Assembly (NCBI GenBank): GCA_017512425.1 | Contig: JAFWGI010000015.1 | Coordinates: 310,001 to 374,000, forward strand | DNA: 64,000 nucleotides | Direction of reading: 5' to 3' | DNA from: Hyphomicrobium sp. | GTDB taxonomy: Bacteria; Pseudomonadota; Alphaproteobacteria; Rhizobiales; Hyphomicrobiaceae | In this document: in pieces, positions 24,569-32,442 of the stretch | How positions within the stretch are numbered: position 1 is the stretch's first letter | Layout of the letters: every line of letters begins with the position of its first letter | Notes under the pieces: model-generated | Seen by the model: only the letters and a program-made list of their open reading frames with translations | Databases searched by the model: none | Told to the model about the DNA's origin: nothing | Program-made: the position numbers and the translations under genes

Positions 24569-24600
24569 CAGCCGGGGGTATAGCCCCGGCTGTTTTGTTT
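24569..24600 (+). terminator. Rho-independent terminator after the EAL-domain gene
   Basis: CAGCCGGGG, loop GTATAG, CCCCGGCTG (24569-24592) and then TTTTGTTT. The 9-bp stem is perfect, 30 bases after the stop codon. Confidence 0.9.
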
Positions 24601-24625
24601 CGTTTGATGCGCACTGGAAAATGCC

Positions 24626-25468
24626 ATGCAGCTTTTAACGTCGATCGCGCCGTTGGCACCGGAGGCCGACGTCTGGTTTCTGGATATTTGGGGTGTGCTG
24701 CACAACGGGCATAAGCCGTTCGCCGGTGCCGTCGATGCCTGTCAGGCGTTTCGCCAAGGCGGCGGCCACGTCGTGCTGGTTTCAAATTCGCCGCGACCAC
24801 GCCCGGGCGTCGTCAAGCAACTCGACGATATCGGTGTGGCGCGCGATGCCTACGACGATGTGATCACATCGGGCGACGTTTCGCGTGCGCTGATCGGTCA
24901 GGCGGCCGGAACGCCGCTGCTGCATATCGGACCGAAGCGCGATCTTCCGCTGTTTGATGGTTTGGATGCTACGTTTGCCGACGTATCGGTCGCTGGTGTC
25001 GCGGTTTGTAGCGGGCTCTACGACGATGAAACGGAAACGCCAGCCGACTACGCGGCGCTTTTGACAGCGCTTCTCGCGCGCGACGTGCCGATGATCTGTG
25101 CCAATCCCGACATAAAAGCGGAGCGCGGCGGCAAGCTGATCTATTGCGCGGGCGCGATCGCTGAAGCTTACGAAAAGCTCGGTGGTGAGGTGCAATATGC
25201 GGGCAAGCCGCACGCGCCGATTTATACGTCGGCGCTCGCGATCGCGGGACGGCTGACCGGCGGCGATGTTGCACAAAGCCGTGTGCTAGCGATTGGTGAC
25301 GGCGTTGCGACGGACATTCGCGGCGCATCAGCAGCCGGGATACGTTCCGTTTTTGTCGCGAGCGGCGTACACGTCGCGCGTGGCGTTTCCGTTACTGACG
25401 CGGCGGATGCGCTGTTTGCGAGCGAGTCCATGAAGCCGATCGGCCTCATGACCGCGCTCGTCTGGTAA
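24626..25468 (+). CDS. HAD-superfamily class IIA hydrolase (TIGR01459 type)
   Basis: The product has 280 residues. The first HAD motif is WFLDIWGVLHNGHKPF, the variant with WGV in place of the second Asp region that marks this alphaproteobacterial subfamily. The second motif is VVLVSNSPRP (Ser), and the Lys motif is AGKPHAPIY. The acidic motif is ARVLAIGDGVATD-like (VLAIGDGVATDIRGASAAG). Class IIA members have a cap between motifs 2 and 3 and dephosphorylate small phosphate esters such as nitrophenyl phosphate or sugar phosphates. The natural substrate is unknown. It is followed by a palindromic repeat and a convergent gene. Confidence 0.88.
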   Translation: MQLLTSIAPLAPEADVWFLDIWGVLHNGHKPFAGAVDACQAFRQGGGHVVLVSNSPRPRPGVVKQLDDIGVARDAYDDVITSGDVSRALIGQAAGTPLLHIGPKRDLPLFDGLDATFADVSVAGVAVCSGLYDDETETPADYAALLTALLARDVPMICANPDIKAERGGKLIYCAGAIAEAYEKLGGEVQYAGKPHAPIYTSALAIAGRLTGGDVAQSRVLAIGDGVATDIRGASAAGIRSVFVASGVHVARGVSVTDAADALFASESMKPIGLMTALVW

Positions 25469-25583
25469 CTCCCTCTCCCCCTGGGGAGAGGGTTGGGGTG
25501 AGGGGACTGTGTGATGGTCGCGGGCCAAGTACTCAGCCCCCTCGTCCGGCCTTCGGCCACCTTCTCCCCAAGGGGAGAAGGAT
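25469..25583. repeat. long GGGGAGAGGG palindromic element, copy 1
   Basis: CTCCCTCTCCCC pairs with GGGGAGAGGG just downstream, followed by TTGGGGTGAGGGG. After ~40 bases CCCCCTCGTCCGGCC appears, and CTTCTCCCCAAGGGGAGAAGG closes the element. Similar elements lie at 50117-50239 and 56995-57108. This type of C/G-rich palindrome is dispersed in intergenic spaces of many proteobacteria. Here it separates two convergent genes and may also act in termination. Confidence 0.8.
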
Positions 25584-25590
25584 ACTGACG

Positions 25591-26592
25591 CTACGCCACC
25601 TTCAACACGATCTTGCCGATGTGCTGGCTCGATTCCATGCGGGCATGAGCGGCGGCGGCATCGGCAAGCGCGAACGTGCTGTCGATTGGAACTTGAACGC
25701 GGCCCTCGTTGACAAGCGGCAGCACTTTGCTTTCGACGGCGCGTGCAATCCGCTCTTTCACTTCGGCTGAGCGAATGCGCAGCGTCGAACCGGTGATCGT
25801 CAGGCGCTTGAGCATGACGCGCATGAAGTCGATCGTCGCGCTCGATCCTTTTTGATAGGCGATGTTGACCATGCGTCCGTCGTCGGCGAGCGATTTGATA
25901 TTGCGGTCGATGTAATCGCCACCGACCATGTCGAGAATGACGTCGACACCCTTGCCAGCGGTTTCCGCCTTGATGACGTCGGCGAAGTTCTCGGACGTGT
26001 AGTCGATGGCGCGGTCGGCGCCGAGGCTGACGCACGCCGCGCATTTTTCAGCCGAGCCTGCGGTTGCGTAAACTTTAGAGCCGAAGGCTTTGGCGAGCTG
26101 AATGGCGGTGACGCCGATGCCGCTGGTGCCGCCGTGGATCAGAAAGGATTCGCCAGGCTGCAGCGCCCCGCGCTCGAAAACGTTGTGCCAGACGGTGAAG
26201 AACGTTTCAGGCAGCGCCGCGGCCTGCTCGAAAGAAAGCGACGCCGACTTGGCGATCGTCGCTCGCTCATCGGCAAGGCAATACTCGGCGTAGCCGCCGC
26301 CGTTGACGAGCGCCATCACGGCATCGCCGATCTTGAAGCGCGACGCATTCTTACCGACTGCTGCAACAGTGCCCGCGACTTCAAGGCCGGGCAATTCTGA
26401 ATGCCCCTTCGGTGCCGGGTAAAGTCCCTTGCGCTGCAGAACGTCCGGACGATTAACACCCGCGGCGCGGACTTTGATCAGAATTTCATGTTCGCCCGGC
26501 TGCGGCACGGCGAGGGTCACCGGTTGCAGGACTTCGGGTCCGCCTTTGCCGGTGATCGCCATTGCCGTCATCGTCTCTGGGAGGGCCGTCAT
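25591..26592 (-). CDS. NAD(P)H quinone oxidoreductase, PIG3 family (MDR superfamily)
   Basis: About 333 residues from the ATG at 26592; an earlier in-frame start would add 29 non-conserved residues. It starts MTALPETMTAMAITGKGGPE, typical of the PIG3 type. The cofactor fold has HGGTSGIGVTAIQLAKAFGS, with no zinc-ligand cysteines, so it belongs to the zeta-crystallin/quinone branch of the MDR family. VDVILDMVGGDYIDRN and the C-terminal HARMESSQHIGKIVL are also family sequence. It reduces quinones with NADPH, probably for detoxification. It is monocistronic and divergent from the DUF1192 gene. Confidence 0.9.
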   Translation of the reverse strand: MTALPETMTAMAITGKGGPEVLQPVTLAVPQPGEHEILIKVRAAGVNRPDVLQRKGLYPAPKGHSELPGLEVAGTVAAVGKNASRFKIGDAVMALVNGGGYAEYCLADERATIAKSASLSFEQAAALPETFFTVWHNVFERGALQPGESFLIHGGTSGIGVTAIQLAKAFGSKVYATAGSAEKCAACVSLGADRAIDYTSENFADVIKAETAGKGVDVILDMVGGDYIDRNIKSLADDGRMVNIAYQKGSSATIDFMRVMLKRLTITGSTLRIRSAEVKERIARAVESKVLPLVNEGRVQVPIDSTFALADAAAAHARMESSQHIGKIVLKVA

Positions 26593-26705
26593 TGCGCTGC
26601 TAATGTCCACTCGTTGTTTCGCGGGTACAGCTCTTATAGACCCGCGCTGGTTCCGCCCAGGTGGCGTAGTGTGCCACACGAAGCTGATCGCAACGGAGGA
26701 GTGTC

Positions 26706-26894
26706 ATGGATTGGGACGACATGGTTCCGAAGCCAAAGCCACAAGCGGCCATCGGCGACGCGTTAGCAACCTTGTCGATCAACGAACTACAGGCGCGCAT
26801 TGCGGCGCTTGAAGCGGAGATTGGGCGCGTGCGGGCTGAAATCGAAAAGAAGCAGGCGCACGAAGCTGCGGCAGCGGCACTTTTCAAACGTTGA
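26706..26894 (+). CDS. DUF1192 family small protein
   Basis: The product has 62 residues, with GGAGG upstream (26696-26700). The family hallmark is a short acidic start (MDWDDMVPKPKP) followed by LATLSINELQARIAALEAEI, a single amphipathic coiled coil to the end. DUF1192 is conserved across alphaproteobacteria next to the quinone oxidoreductase or the rcdA-like gene. Function is not known; a structural or scaffold role is only a guess. Confidence 0.88.
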   Translation: MDWDDMVPKPKPQAAIGDALATLSINELQARIAALEAEIGRVRAEIEKKQAHEAAAAALFKR

Positions 26895-27021
26895 TCAGAC
26901 ATTAAAGCAGACGCTCAAATTGCAACCGGCGACGGGCGTCTCGCTGCGCGTGCATCTGAAACGCATTCCGACAAATCATAACAGCGATTGTCGCAAAGCG
27001 TTGTTCAGCTTTACTGATCTT

Positions 27022-27145
27022 TAAGTATGCCGGGGGCAATGTGCTCGCAGTTCAGACATCTGAACCGACGGAGGCACCACTGGTGCTGACGTAGACGCCT
27101 CCCTGTTGACTTTCGAGCCGCTCCGAAAAGGGCGGCTCTTTTTTT
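27022..27145 (+). ncRNA. candidate small RNA with three hairpins and own terminator
   Basis: The 370-base space between the DUF1192 gene and rcdA holds three successive stems: GTTCAG-acat-CTGAAC (27050-27065); GGAGGC...GCCTCC (27070-27102), with an inner CACTGGTG; and GAGCCGC...GCGGCTC followed by TTTTTTT (27115-27145), a strong terminator. No open frame fits. A weak promoter pair TTGTTC/TAAGTA lies at 27001-27027 with short spacing. A terminated, structured transcript before rcdA fits an independent small RNA better than a leader of rcdA. No Rfam family is recognised. Confidence 0.5.
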
Positions 27146-27265
27146 GCATTCTCCACAGCTATGCCGCACGGTGCCCCGTTTTGAGCCTTCTTGTTAACTA
27201 TGGTGCGCTACGGTCAAGTCATGGTATTGGTGAGTTTAGGGTAAGTTTTTGTATCGTTGAGGGTC

Positions 27266-27817
27266 ATGAGTAACGGGTATCGCGTCGACAGCGCGCTCCA
27301 AAGCGGCGCTACAACCGTCTCCTTCGGTGAGCGGTTCCAATCATCCGAGCAATTCGATCATATCTTCAAAGAAGGTATGGCTCTCGTTGAGCGCACGGCC
27401 GCCTATTTGGATGGTCCGGGCCGCAAGGAGTCGAAGGGGCTTGCAGGCGGTGCCGGCGTTCTTTACGCGACCGAAAGCATGCGTCTGACGACGCGCCTTC
27501 TGGATCTTGCGTCGTGGCTGTTGATCCGCCGGGCTCTGAAGGAAGGCGAGATCAGCGAAGATGAAGCCGCGAAAAAGCGCCGCCGCATCAAGTTGCAGGC
27601 GTTTGGCCGTCCGGCGCACGTCAAGGATTTTGCATCATTGCCGGAAGGCTTGCGGTCTTTGATTGAAGAAAGTTTCTCGATGCATGACCGCATCATCCAA
27701 CTCGATCGCGCTATGGCGGTTGCACGCGACGCCGATGTGCCGGCGGAGGCGGTTGCCAATCCTGTCGCGCAGCAGATGGGCATGCTTGAGCGCGCGTTTG
27801 CGTCGAAGCTCAGCTAA
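27266..27817 (+). CDS. rcdA: RcdA/DUF1465 family protein, adaptor for CtrA degradation
   Basis: The product has 183 residues from the ATG at 27266; a TTG at 27257 is the alternative. It is a helical protein with the conserved stretch YATESMRLTTRLLDLASWLL, then RRALKEGEISEDEA and LIEESFSMHDRIIQLDRA. In Caulobacter, RcdA works with CpdR and PopA as an adaptor that delivers CtrA and other substrates to the ClpXP protease during the cell cycle. Presence of this gene is typical of alphaproteobacteria. A terminator follows directly. Confidence 0.88.
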   Translation: MSNGYRVDSALQSGATTVSFGERFQSSEQFDHIFKEGMALVERTAAYLDGPGRKESKGLAGGAGVLYATESMRLTTRLLDLASWLLIRRALKEGEISEDEAAKKRRRIKLQAFGRPAHVKDFASLPEGLRSLIEESFSMHDRIIQLDRAMAVARDADVPAEAVANPVAQQMGMLERAFASKLS

Positions 27818-27850
27818 AGCTTTCGCGAATTGCCGTGAGATTAAAAGAAA

Positions 27851-27877
27851 GGCCCGGAGCGATCCGGGCCTTTTTAC
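27851..27877. terminator. bidirectional terminator between rcdA and rpmE
   Basis: GGCCCGG, loop AGCGAT, CCGGGCC (27851-27870) is followed by TTTTT on the plus strand, and an A-run (AAAAGAAA) precedes it, giving T-richness on the minus strand. It sits between the convergent rcdA and rpmE. Confidence 0.85.
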
Positions 27878-27900
27878 TTGAGAAGTGGCTTTGCGCAGCT

Positions 27901-28122
27901 TTAGAAGATGCCTTCGAACTTCTTCTTGAAGCGCGAGAGACGGCCGCCGCGGTCCATCAGCTTGGTATCGCCGCCCGTCCATGCCGGATGGGTCGTCGGA
28001 TCGATATCGAGCGAAAGCGTGTCGCCTTCCTTGCCGTAGGTCGAATAGGTGATGAATTCGGTCCCGTCGGTCATGACCACCTTGATCTGGTGGTAGTCGG
28101 GGTGCATTTCTGGGTTCTTCAT
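27901..28122 (-). CDS. rpmE: 50S ribosomal protein L31, zinc-free form
   Basis: The product has 73 residues from the ATG at 28122. It begins [20 protein letters not shown], with the family HPDYH motif, and ends [12 protein letters not shown]. The Cys pairs of the zinc-binding (C+) L31 are absent; the place of the first pair reads VVMTDGTEF. This is a C-minus type independent of zinc. L31 bridges the two subunits at the large-subunit surface. It is alone, divergent from the ABC exporter gene across ~415 bases. Confidence 0.95.
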   Translation of the reverse strand: MKNPEMHPDYHQIKVVMTDGTEFITYSTYGKEGDTLSLDIDPTTHPAWTGGDTKLMDRGGRLSRFKKKFEGIF

Positions 28123-28538
28123 GAGCGTATGCCTGTCGAGGTGGGCTATCGGAATAAACCGTGCCGCCCGCTGACCCGAACTATCAGGGCGGCGCCGGAA
28201 CGATCGATCGAAACGTGATTTCGCCGCCTGTCTACCCGAGAACCCTCGGATGCACAAGTCCGGCAAATTCGGCGGTTCCGGCGGGCGCGCCTGCTTGAAT
28301 TACCGGGAAAAACGGCCGGAGCGGCGCATTGACGCCTTAGCCGGCGAAATCTCACGGGCACTTGAGGCATTTAAGCGCCTCGGGCATGGTCCGCCGCGAC
28401 GAATTCAGGGTAGAACCACGTGGCGAAGAATTAAGCAGCCCCGCCCGCGTTCCGGTCTTACATCCGGGCAACGACGCGAGAAGAGAGTGGGCGCTTAGGG
28501 GAGCGGACGGACTGTCCGTAAGGCGAAGTGAGAGTGGA
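28123..28538. other. divergent intergenic region, rpmE to ABC exporter
   Basis: No gene is seen in ~415 bases. An open frame extends upstream of the ABC gene from 28362, but its first 59 codons encode Arg-rich sequence without family character, so I read it as non-coding leader. Promoters for both genes should lie here. Confidence 0.4.
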
Positions 28539-30368
28539 ATGAACGAGACCAATCCTTCGCCTTCCGGCACGGCCAAGCTGACATCAGGCACCACCGACGA
28601 TCAAGCCGGCAGCAAGCGCCGGTCGTTGACGCCGCTCCTGACGTTGAAGCCGCTGATCCTGAAATATAAAGGCGCGTTGGTCGCGGCCTTCGCCGCAATG
28701 ATCGTTTCGGCGATCGCCATGCTCGCGGTGCCGCTCGCCGTCCGTCGCATGATCGATCACGGCTTTGGCGCGCACGACGGCAATTTGATCGACAGCTATT
28801 TTGCGACGCTGGTCCTGATCGGGCTGGTCATCGCGATCGCCAGTCCGATGCGGATTTATTTCATCAACTGGCTCGGCGAGCGCGTCGTTGCCGACTTGCG
28901 CACGAAAACTTTTGCGCATCTGGCGCGGCTTGGACCGGCTTTCTTCGACGCCAACCACTCCGGCGAGATGATGAGCCGCTTAACGGCGGACACGACGCAA
29001 ATCAAAGCCGTCGCCGGTGTCGCGATCAGCGCTGCGGCGCGCAACCTGATCATGCTTGTTGGCGCGCTTATCATGATGTTTGTGACGAGCGTGCAGCTGT
29101 CGCTGCTGGTTTTGATCGCGATCCCGGTGATCGTGCTGCCGATCGTTGGCTACGGCCGGTCGATCAGCAAGCTGTCGCGCAACGCGCAGGATAAGCTTGC
29201 CGAAGCCTCATCCTATGCGGCGGAAAACCTGTCGGCCCACCGGACGATGCAGGCCTACGTCAACGAGACGGCCGTTGCGCAGCGCTTTGAGCGCGCCGTC
29301 GAGACATCGTTTGAAGCCGCCCGGCAACGCATGAAAGCGCGCGCGACACTCACCGGCGTTGCGGTGTTTTTGTCGGTCGCGAGCGTCGTCGGCGTGTTGT
29401 GGTTCGGTGCTTCGGCGGTAATTTCGGGAGAGATGACGAGCGGGCGCCTCGGCCAGTTCGTACTCTACGCGCTGTTTGCAGCAGGTGCGCTCGGCGAACT
29501 TTCGGAGGTCTGGGGCGAACTCACGCAAGCCGCTGGTGCTACCGAGCGGTTGAGCGAGTTGTTGGCGACCGTACCTGATATCCGTTCGCCAGAACATCCG
29601 GTGGCCTTGCCGGAACCGGCACTCGGCACGATCGCTTTCGATAATGTCAGCTTTGCCTATCCAAGCCGTCCGGCGACGCTAGCACTCGATAACGTCTCGT
29701 TCCGCGTCGGCCGCGGAGAAACGGTGGCGCTGGTCGGCGCGTCAGGCGCGGGCAAGAGCACCGTGCTTGGATTGCTGCTGCGGTTCTACGATCCGAAGGC
29801 TGGAGCGGTTATGGTCGACGGCGTCGATGTGCGCTCAGCCGATCTAGACGCCGTGCGCCGTCGCATGGCGCTCGTCCCGCAAGACGTGGCGCTGTTTGCC
29901 GACAGCGTCGCTGAGAATATCGCCTACGGTACGCTTGGCGCGACCGAAGCCAATGTCCGCAATGCCGCGATTGCCGCGCAGGCCGACGATTTCATCCGCG
30001 CACTGCCAGAGGGATACAACACGACGCTCGGTGAGCGTGGCGTCACGCTGTCGGGTGGCCAGCGGCAGCGAATCGCCATCGCGCGCGCCATTTTGAAGAA
30101 TGCGCCCATTCTGCTGCTCGATGAAGCGACAAGCGCGCTCGATGCCGAAAGCGAAGTCGCCGTGCAGCGCGCGCTTGACGCCGTCATGGCGAACAGCACG
30201 ACGCTCGTCATCGCGCATCGCTTAGCGACCGTGCAGAAAGCCGACCGCATTCTGGTGATGGATGCTGGCCGCATCGTCGAGCGTGGCACGCACGCCGAGC
30301 TTGTGCGCAGGGGCGGCATATATGCGCGGCTCGCCGAATTGCAGTTCGGCCGCGAAGCTGCGGAGTGA
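28539..30368 (+). CDS. ABC exporter, fused membrane and ATPase domains (MsbA-like)
   Basis: About 609 residues from the ATG at 28539 with GTGGA upstream. A hydrophilic N-terminus (~35) is followed by six membrane helices (~45-330), including the coupling stretch ARLGPAFFDANHSGEMMSRL. The ATPase domain (~365-600) has Walker A GASGAGKST, the Q-loop VPQDVALF, signature LSGGQRQR, Walker B ILLLDEATSALD and the switch His (VIAHRLATV). It works as a homodimer that exports lipids, lipid-like molecules or drugs using ATP. The substrate is unknown. Confidence 0.93.
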   Translation: MNETNPSPSGTAKLTSGTTDDQAGSKRRSLTPLLTLKPLILKYKGALVAAFAAMIVSAIAMLAVPLAVRRMIDHGFGAHDGNLIDSYFATLVLIGLVIAIASPMRIYFINWLGERVVADLRTKTFAHLARLGPAFFDANHSGEMMSRLTADTTQIKAVAGVAISAAARNLIMLVGALIMMFVTSVQLSLLVLIAIPVIVLPIVGYGRSISKLSRNAQDKLAEASSYAAENLSAHRTMQAYVNETAVAQRFERAVETSFEAARQRMKARATLTGVAVFLSVASVVGVLWFGASAVISGEMTSGRLGQFVLYALFAAGALGELSEVWGELTQAAGATERLSELLATVPDIRSPEHPVALPEPALGTIAFDNVSFAYPSRPATLALDNVSFRVGRGETVALVGASGAGKSTVLGLLLRFYDPKAGAVMVDGVDVRSADLDAVRRRMALVPQDVALFADSVAENIAYGTLGATEANVRNAAIAAQADDFIRALPEGYNTTLGERGVTLSGGQRQRIAIARAILKNAPILLLDEATSALDAESEVAVQRALDAVMANSTTLVIAHRLATVQKADRILVMDAGRIVERGTHAELVRRGGIYARLAELQFGREAAE

Positions 30369-30624
30369 ATGCAAACTGCGCGCTTGCTCGTACAGTGTGC
30401 GGAATAGCTTGCCGAAATTGCGCTGACGCGCGTCAGAATCTGCAGCAAACTCGGCATTTACGATTGGTCGCGAGTTTACCAAAATGCGGGCGTGTTTCAT
30501 TGGCAGATTGCTGGCGTTGATCTAAAATACGGTATTGGCCGCCGCCTGGGCGTCGTGCGGGTGGCCAAAAAGACGATCCAAGAGTTAGCCCCGCCACGCG
30601 GTGGCGCCAGATTGGCCTGTAAAC

Positions 30625-31497
30625 ATGCGTAAAATTCTTATTCCGGCAGCCGCCGTTTTCGCAGTCCCTGTGCACTCCGCCGGAGCGGTCGGGTTCATGA
30701 CGCAGTTGAGCTGCGCCAGCGACTACTACGCCTATTGTTCGAAGCACGCGGTCGGCTCGCCCGGCGTCCGCAAGTGCATGAACGACAACGGCCCGCGCCT
30801 GTCGAATGCGTGCATCAACGCGCTGATCTCGGATGGCGAAATTTCCAAGGAGGAAGTTCAGCGCCGCCGCGAGCAAGCGCTCGCGGCGAAGCGTCCGGCG
30901 GCATCTGCTGATGCGCCGAAGACCGCCGTTGCAAGTGACGTAGCCAAGGCTGTAAAGGCTGATGGTCTCAAAGGAAAAGCAACGCGCGTTGCCGATGGCG
31001 CAACGCGGCCAGCCGCTCTGGCAACGGAACCTGTGCGGACAGCGGCGCTGACATTGACGCTCGACCAGAAGACATTCGAGGCGCTGAAAAATCGCGGCAA
31101 CGCCTTCGTCGTCGATGCTGACGACATCGTGCCGACGTCGTTTGACGACGCGCCGAAGAGCGCGATCGCCGCGACGTCTGCTGCGCCAGCGCCGCAAGTC
31201 GTATATCAAGATGTCTCTACGGAAGCGGCTGGCGAAGCGCTGACGGCCGCCACGATGGTGCCGTCCGCTGTGGCGGCTCAGGCTATGATGCCGGGACCGG
31301 CGAAGGTGCGGCCGGCGGAAGACCCGCCCGGCAAAATGGCGCTCGGCAAAAAGCCGCCGGTTGACGTAGAGGCTCCGCCGCCCCCCGTCGAGGCGACCGA
31401 GCCGCCGAAGCCATCGAGTGCCGAAACTTGGCTCAACTATATGAAAAACCGCTTTGAAGGCGGGATGAACTACCAAGGCGTCGACGCCAATTTCTAG
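30625..31497 (+). CDS. secreted Cys-rich hypothetical protein
   Basis: About 290 residues from the ATG at 30625. Residues 1-22 are a signal peptide (MRKILIPAAAVFAVPVHSAG). Residues ~30-85 hold four cysteines in a pattern like the Cys-rich (GLG1-type) repeat: SCASDYYAYC, then PGVRKCMNDN and LSNACINALI. Ala/Pro/Lys-rich disordered sequence follows (~95-260), ending with AETWLNYMKNRFEGGMNYQG. It is probably periplasmic. The function is unknown. Confidence 0.65.
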   Translation: MRKILIPAAAVFAVPVHSAGAVGFMTQLSCASDYYAYCSKHAVGSPGVRKCMNDNGPRLSNACINALISDGEISKEEVQRRREQALAAKRPAASADAPKTAVASDVAKAVKADGLKGKATRVADGATRPAALATEPVRTAALTLTLDQKTFEALKNRGNAFVVDADDIVPTSFDDAPKSAIAATSAAPAPQVVYQDVSTEAAGEALTAATMVPSAVAAQAMMPGPAKVRPAEDPPGKMALGKKPPVDVEAPPPPVEATEPPKPSSAETWLNYMKNRFEGGMNYQGVDANF

Positions 31498-31630
31498 CGG
31501 TCCGATCGATCGCACAACGATACCTCGGGCGCACTAAAGTACGCCGGGATCGCGCTCCGCGGCAGGCTGACAAAGAGCATTACGGATGGCAGTCTGTGGC
31601 TGATCTTTTTAGGCTCGGGGGCCGTTCGGC

Positions 31631-32413
31631 ATGCGCAGGTGCAGCCTACAGGTGGTGCTCGCGGTCGCGGTGGCCGCCGCCGTGCAGCTCTCGCCGACAG
31701 TGCTGGCTGCGGCTGGCTGTAAAGATGTCGGCGAGCGGCGAGACTATCAATTCAAGACGAAGCCGATGCCGCCTGAATACATGTCGTTTTTAACCGATGG
31801 CTTCAATCCGCTGAACGGGATGAACGCGCACAAGGGATGCGCAGCCGCGTCAGTGTATTGGCGGGTTATCGAAGAGAACCATCGCCTCGACCGTGAGATG
31901 TATGCCTGCGGACGCTGGCTCGTCGATACGAAAACCGGGGCACGGATATCTGAGTACGAGTTGGCCGACCGGCACGCAAAGAAACGCGAACACTTCGAGA
32001 CGACGAAAAAATTCAACTGCGAGCAGGCGCAGAAGTATGCGGCCAGTCAGCGCGAGGCGGCGGCCCGCGGCGTGAAAGAGGCGGCCGAGGCCGAGGCTGC
32101 CGCAGCTGCTGCTGAGCGAGGACCACCGCAGCCACGCGCTGAAGCCTGTGCGAGCCCGAAAAAGATCAATCGGAACGACGGCACGCAATGTCTGGTCGTG
32201 TCGAACCCATGTGACGAGACCGTTTCAATCGGCGCCTTCAAGTTTGAAAAGGGGTCGGGCAAGCGCGTGAACTACGCGGCCCAAGTCGAAGGCGGCGGCC
32301 AGACCCAATGGTGCCAAGATAACCCTGAGGCGCCAGCCTATGAGTATTACGGCTTCTGCTATCCGCGTGACGTTGCCGCCGGGAAATGCCAGACGAAGCC
32401 GTACGGGCAATAA
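31631..32413 (+). CDS. secreted Cys-rich hypothetical protein, second
   Basis: The product has 260 residues. Residues 1-27 are a signal peptide (MRRCSLQVVLAVAVAAAVQL, ending AAAG). Eleven or so cysteines are spread through the mature part (CKDVG, KGCAAASVYW, YACGRWL, FNCEQAQKY, then near the C-terminus ACASPKKI, QCLVVSNPC, QWCQD, GFCYP and KCQTK), implying disulfides. Residues ~135-175 are an Ala/Glu/Arg helical linker, and a compact C-terminal Cys domain follows. I do not recognise the family. It is 130 bases after the previous secreted Cys-containing gene. Confidence 0.6.
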   Translation: MRRCSLQVVLAVAVAAAVQLSPTVLAAAGCKDVGERRDYQFKTKPMPPEYMSFLTDGFNPLNGMNAHKGCAAASVYWRVIEENHRLDREMYACGRWLVDTKTGARISEYELADRHAKKREHFETTKKFNCEQAQKYAASQREAAARGVKEAAEAEAAAAAAERGPPQPRAEACASPKKINRNDGTQCLVVSNPCDETVSIGAFKFEKGSGKRVNYAAQVEGGGQTQWCQDNPEAPAYEYYGFCYPRDVAAGKCQTKPYGQ

Positions 32414-32442
32414 ACGCGCGAGTGCCGGCGCGATCCGCGACG

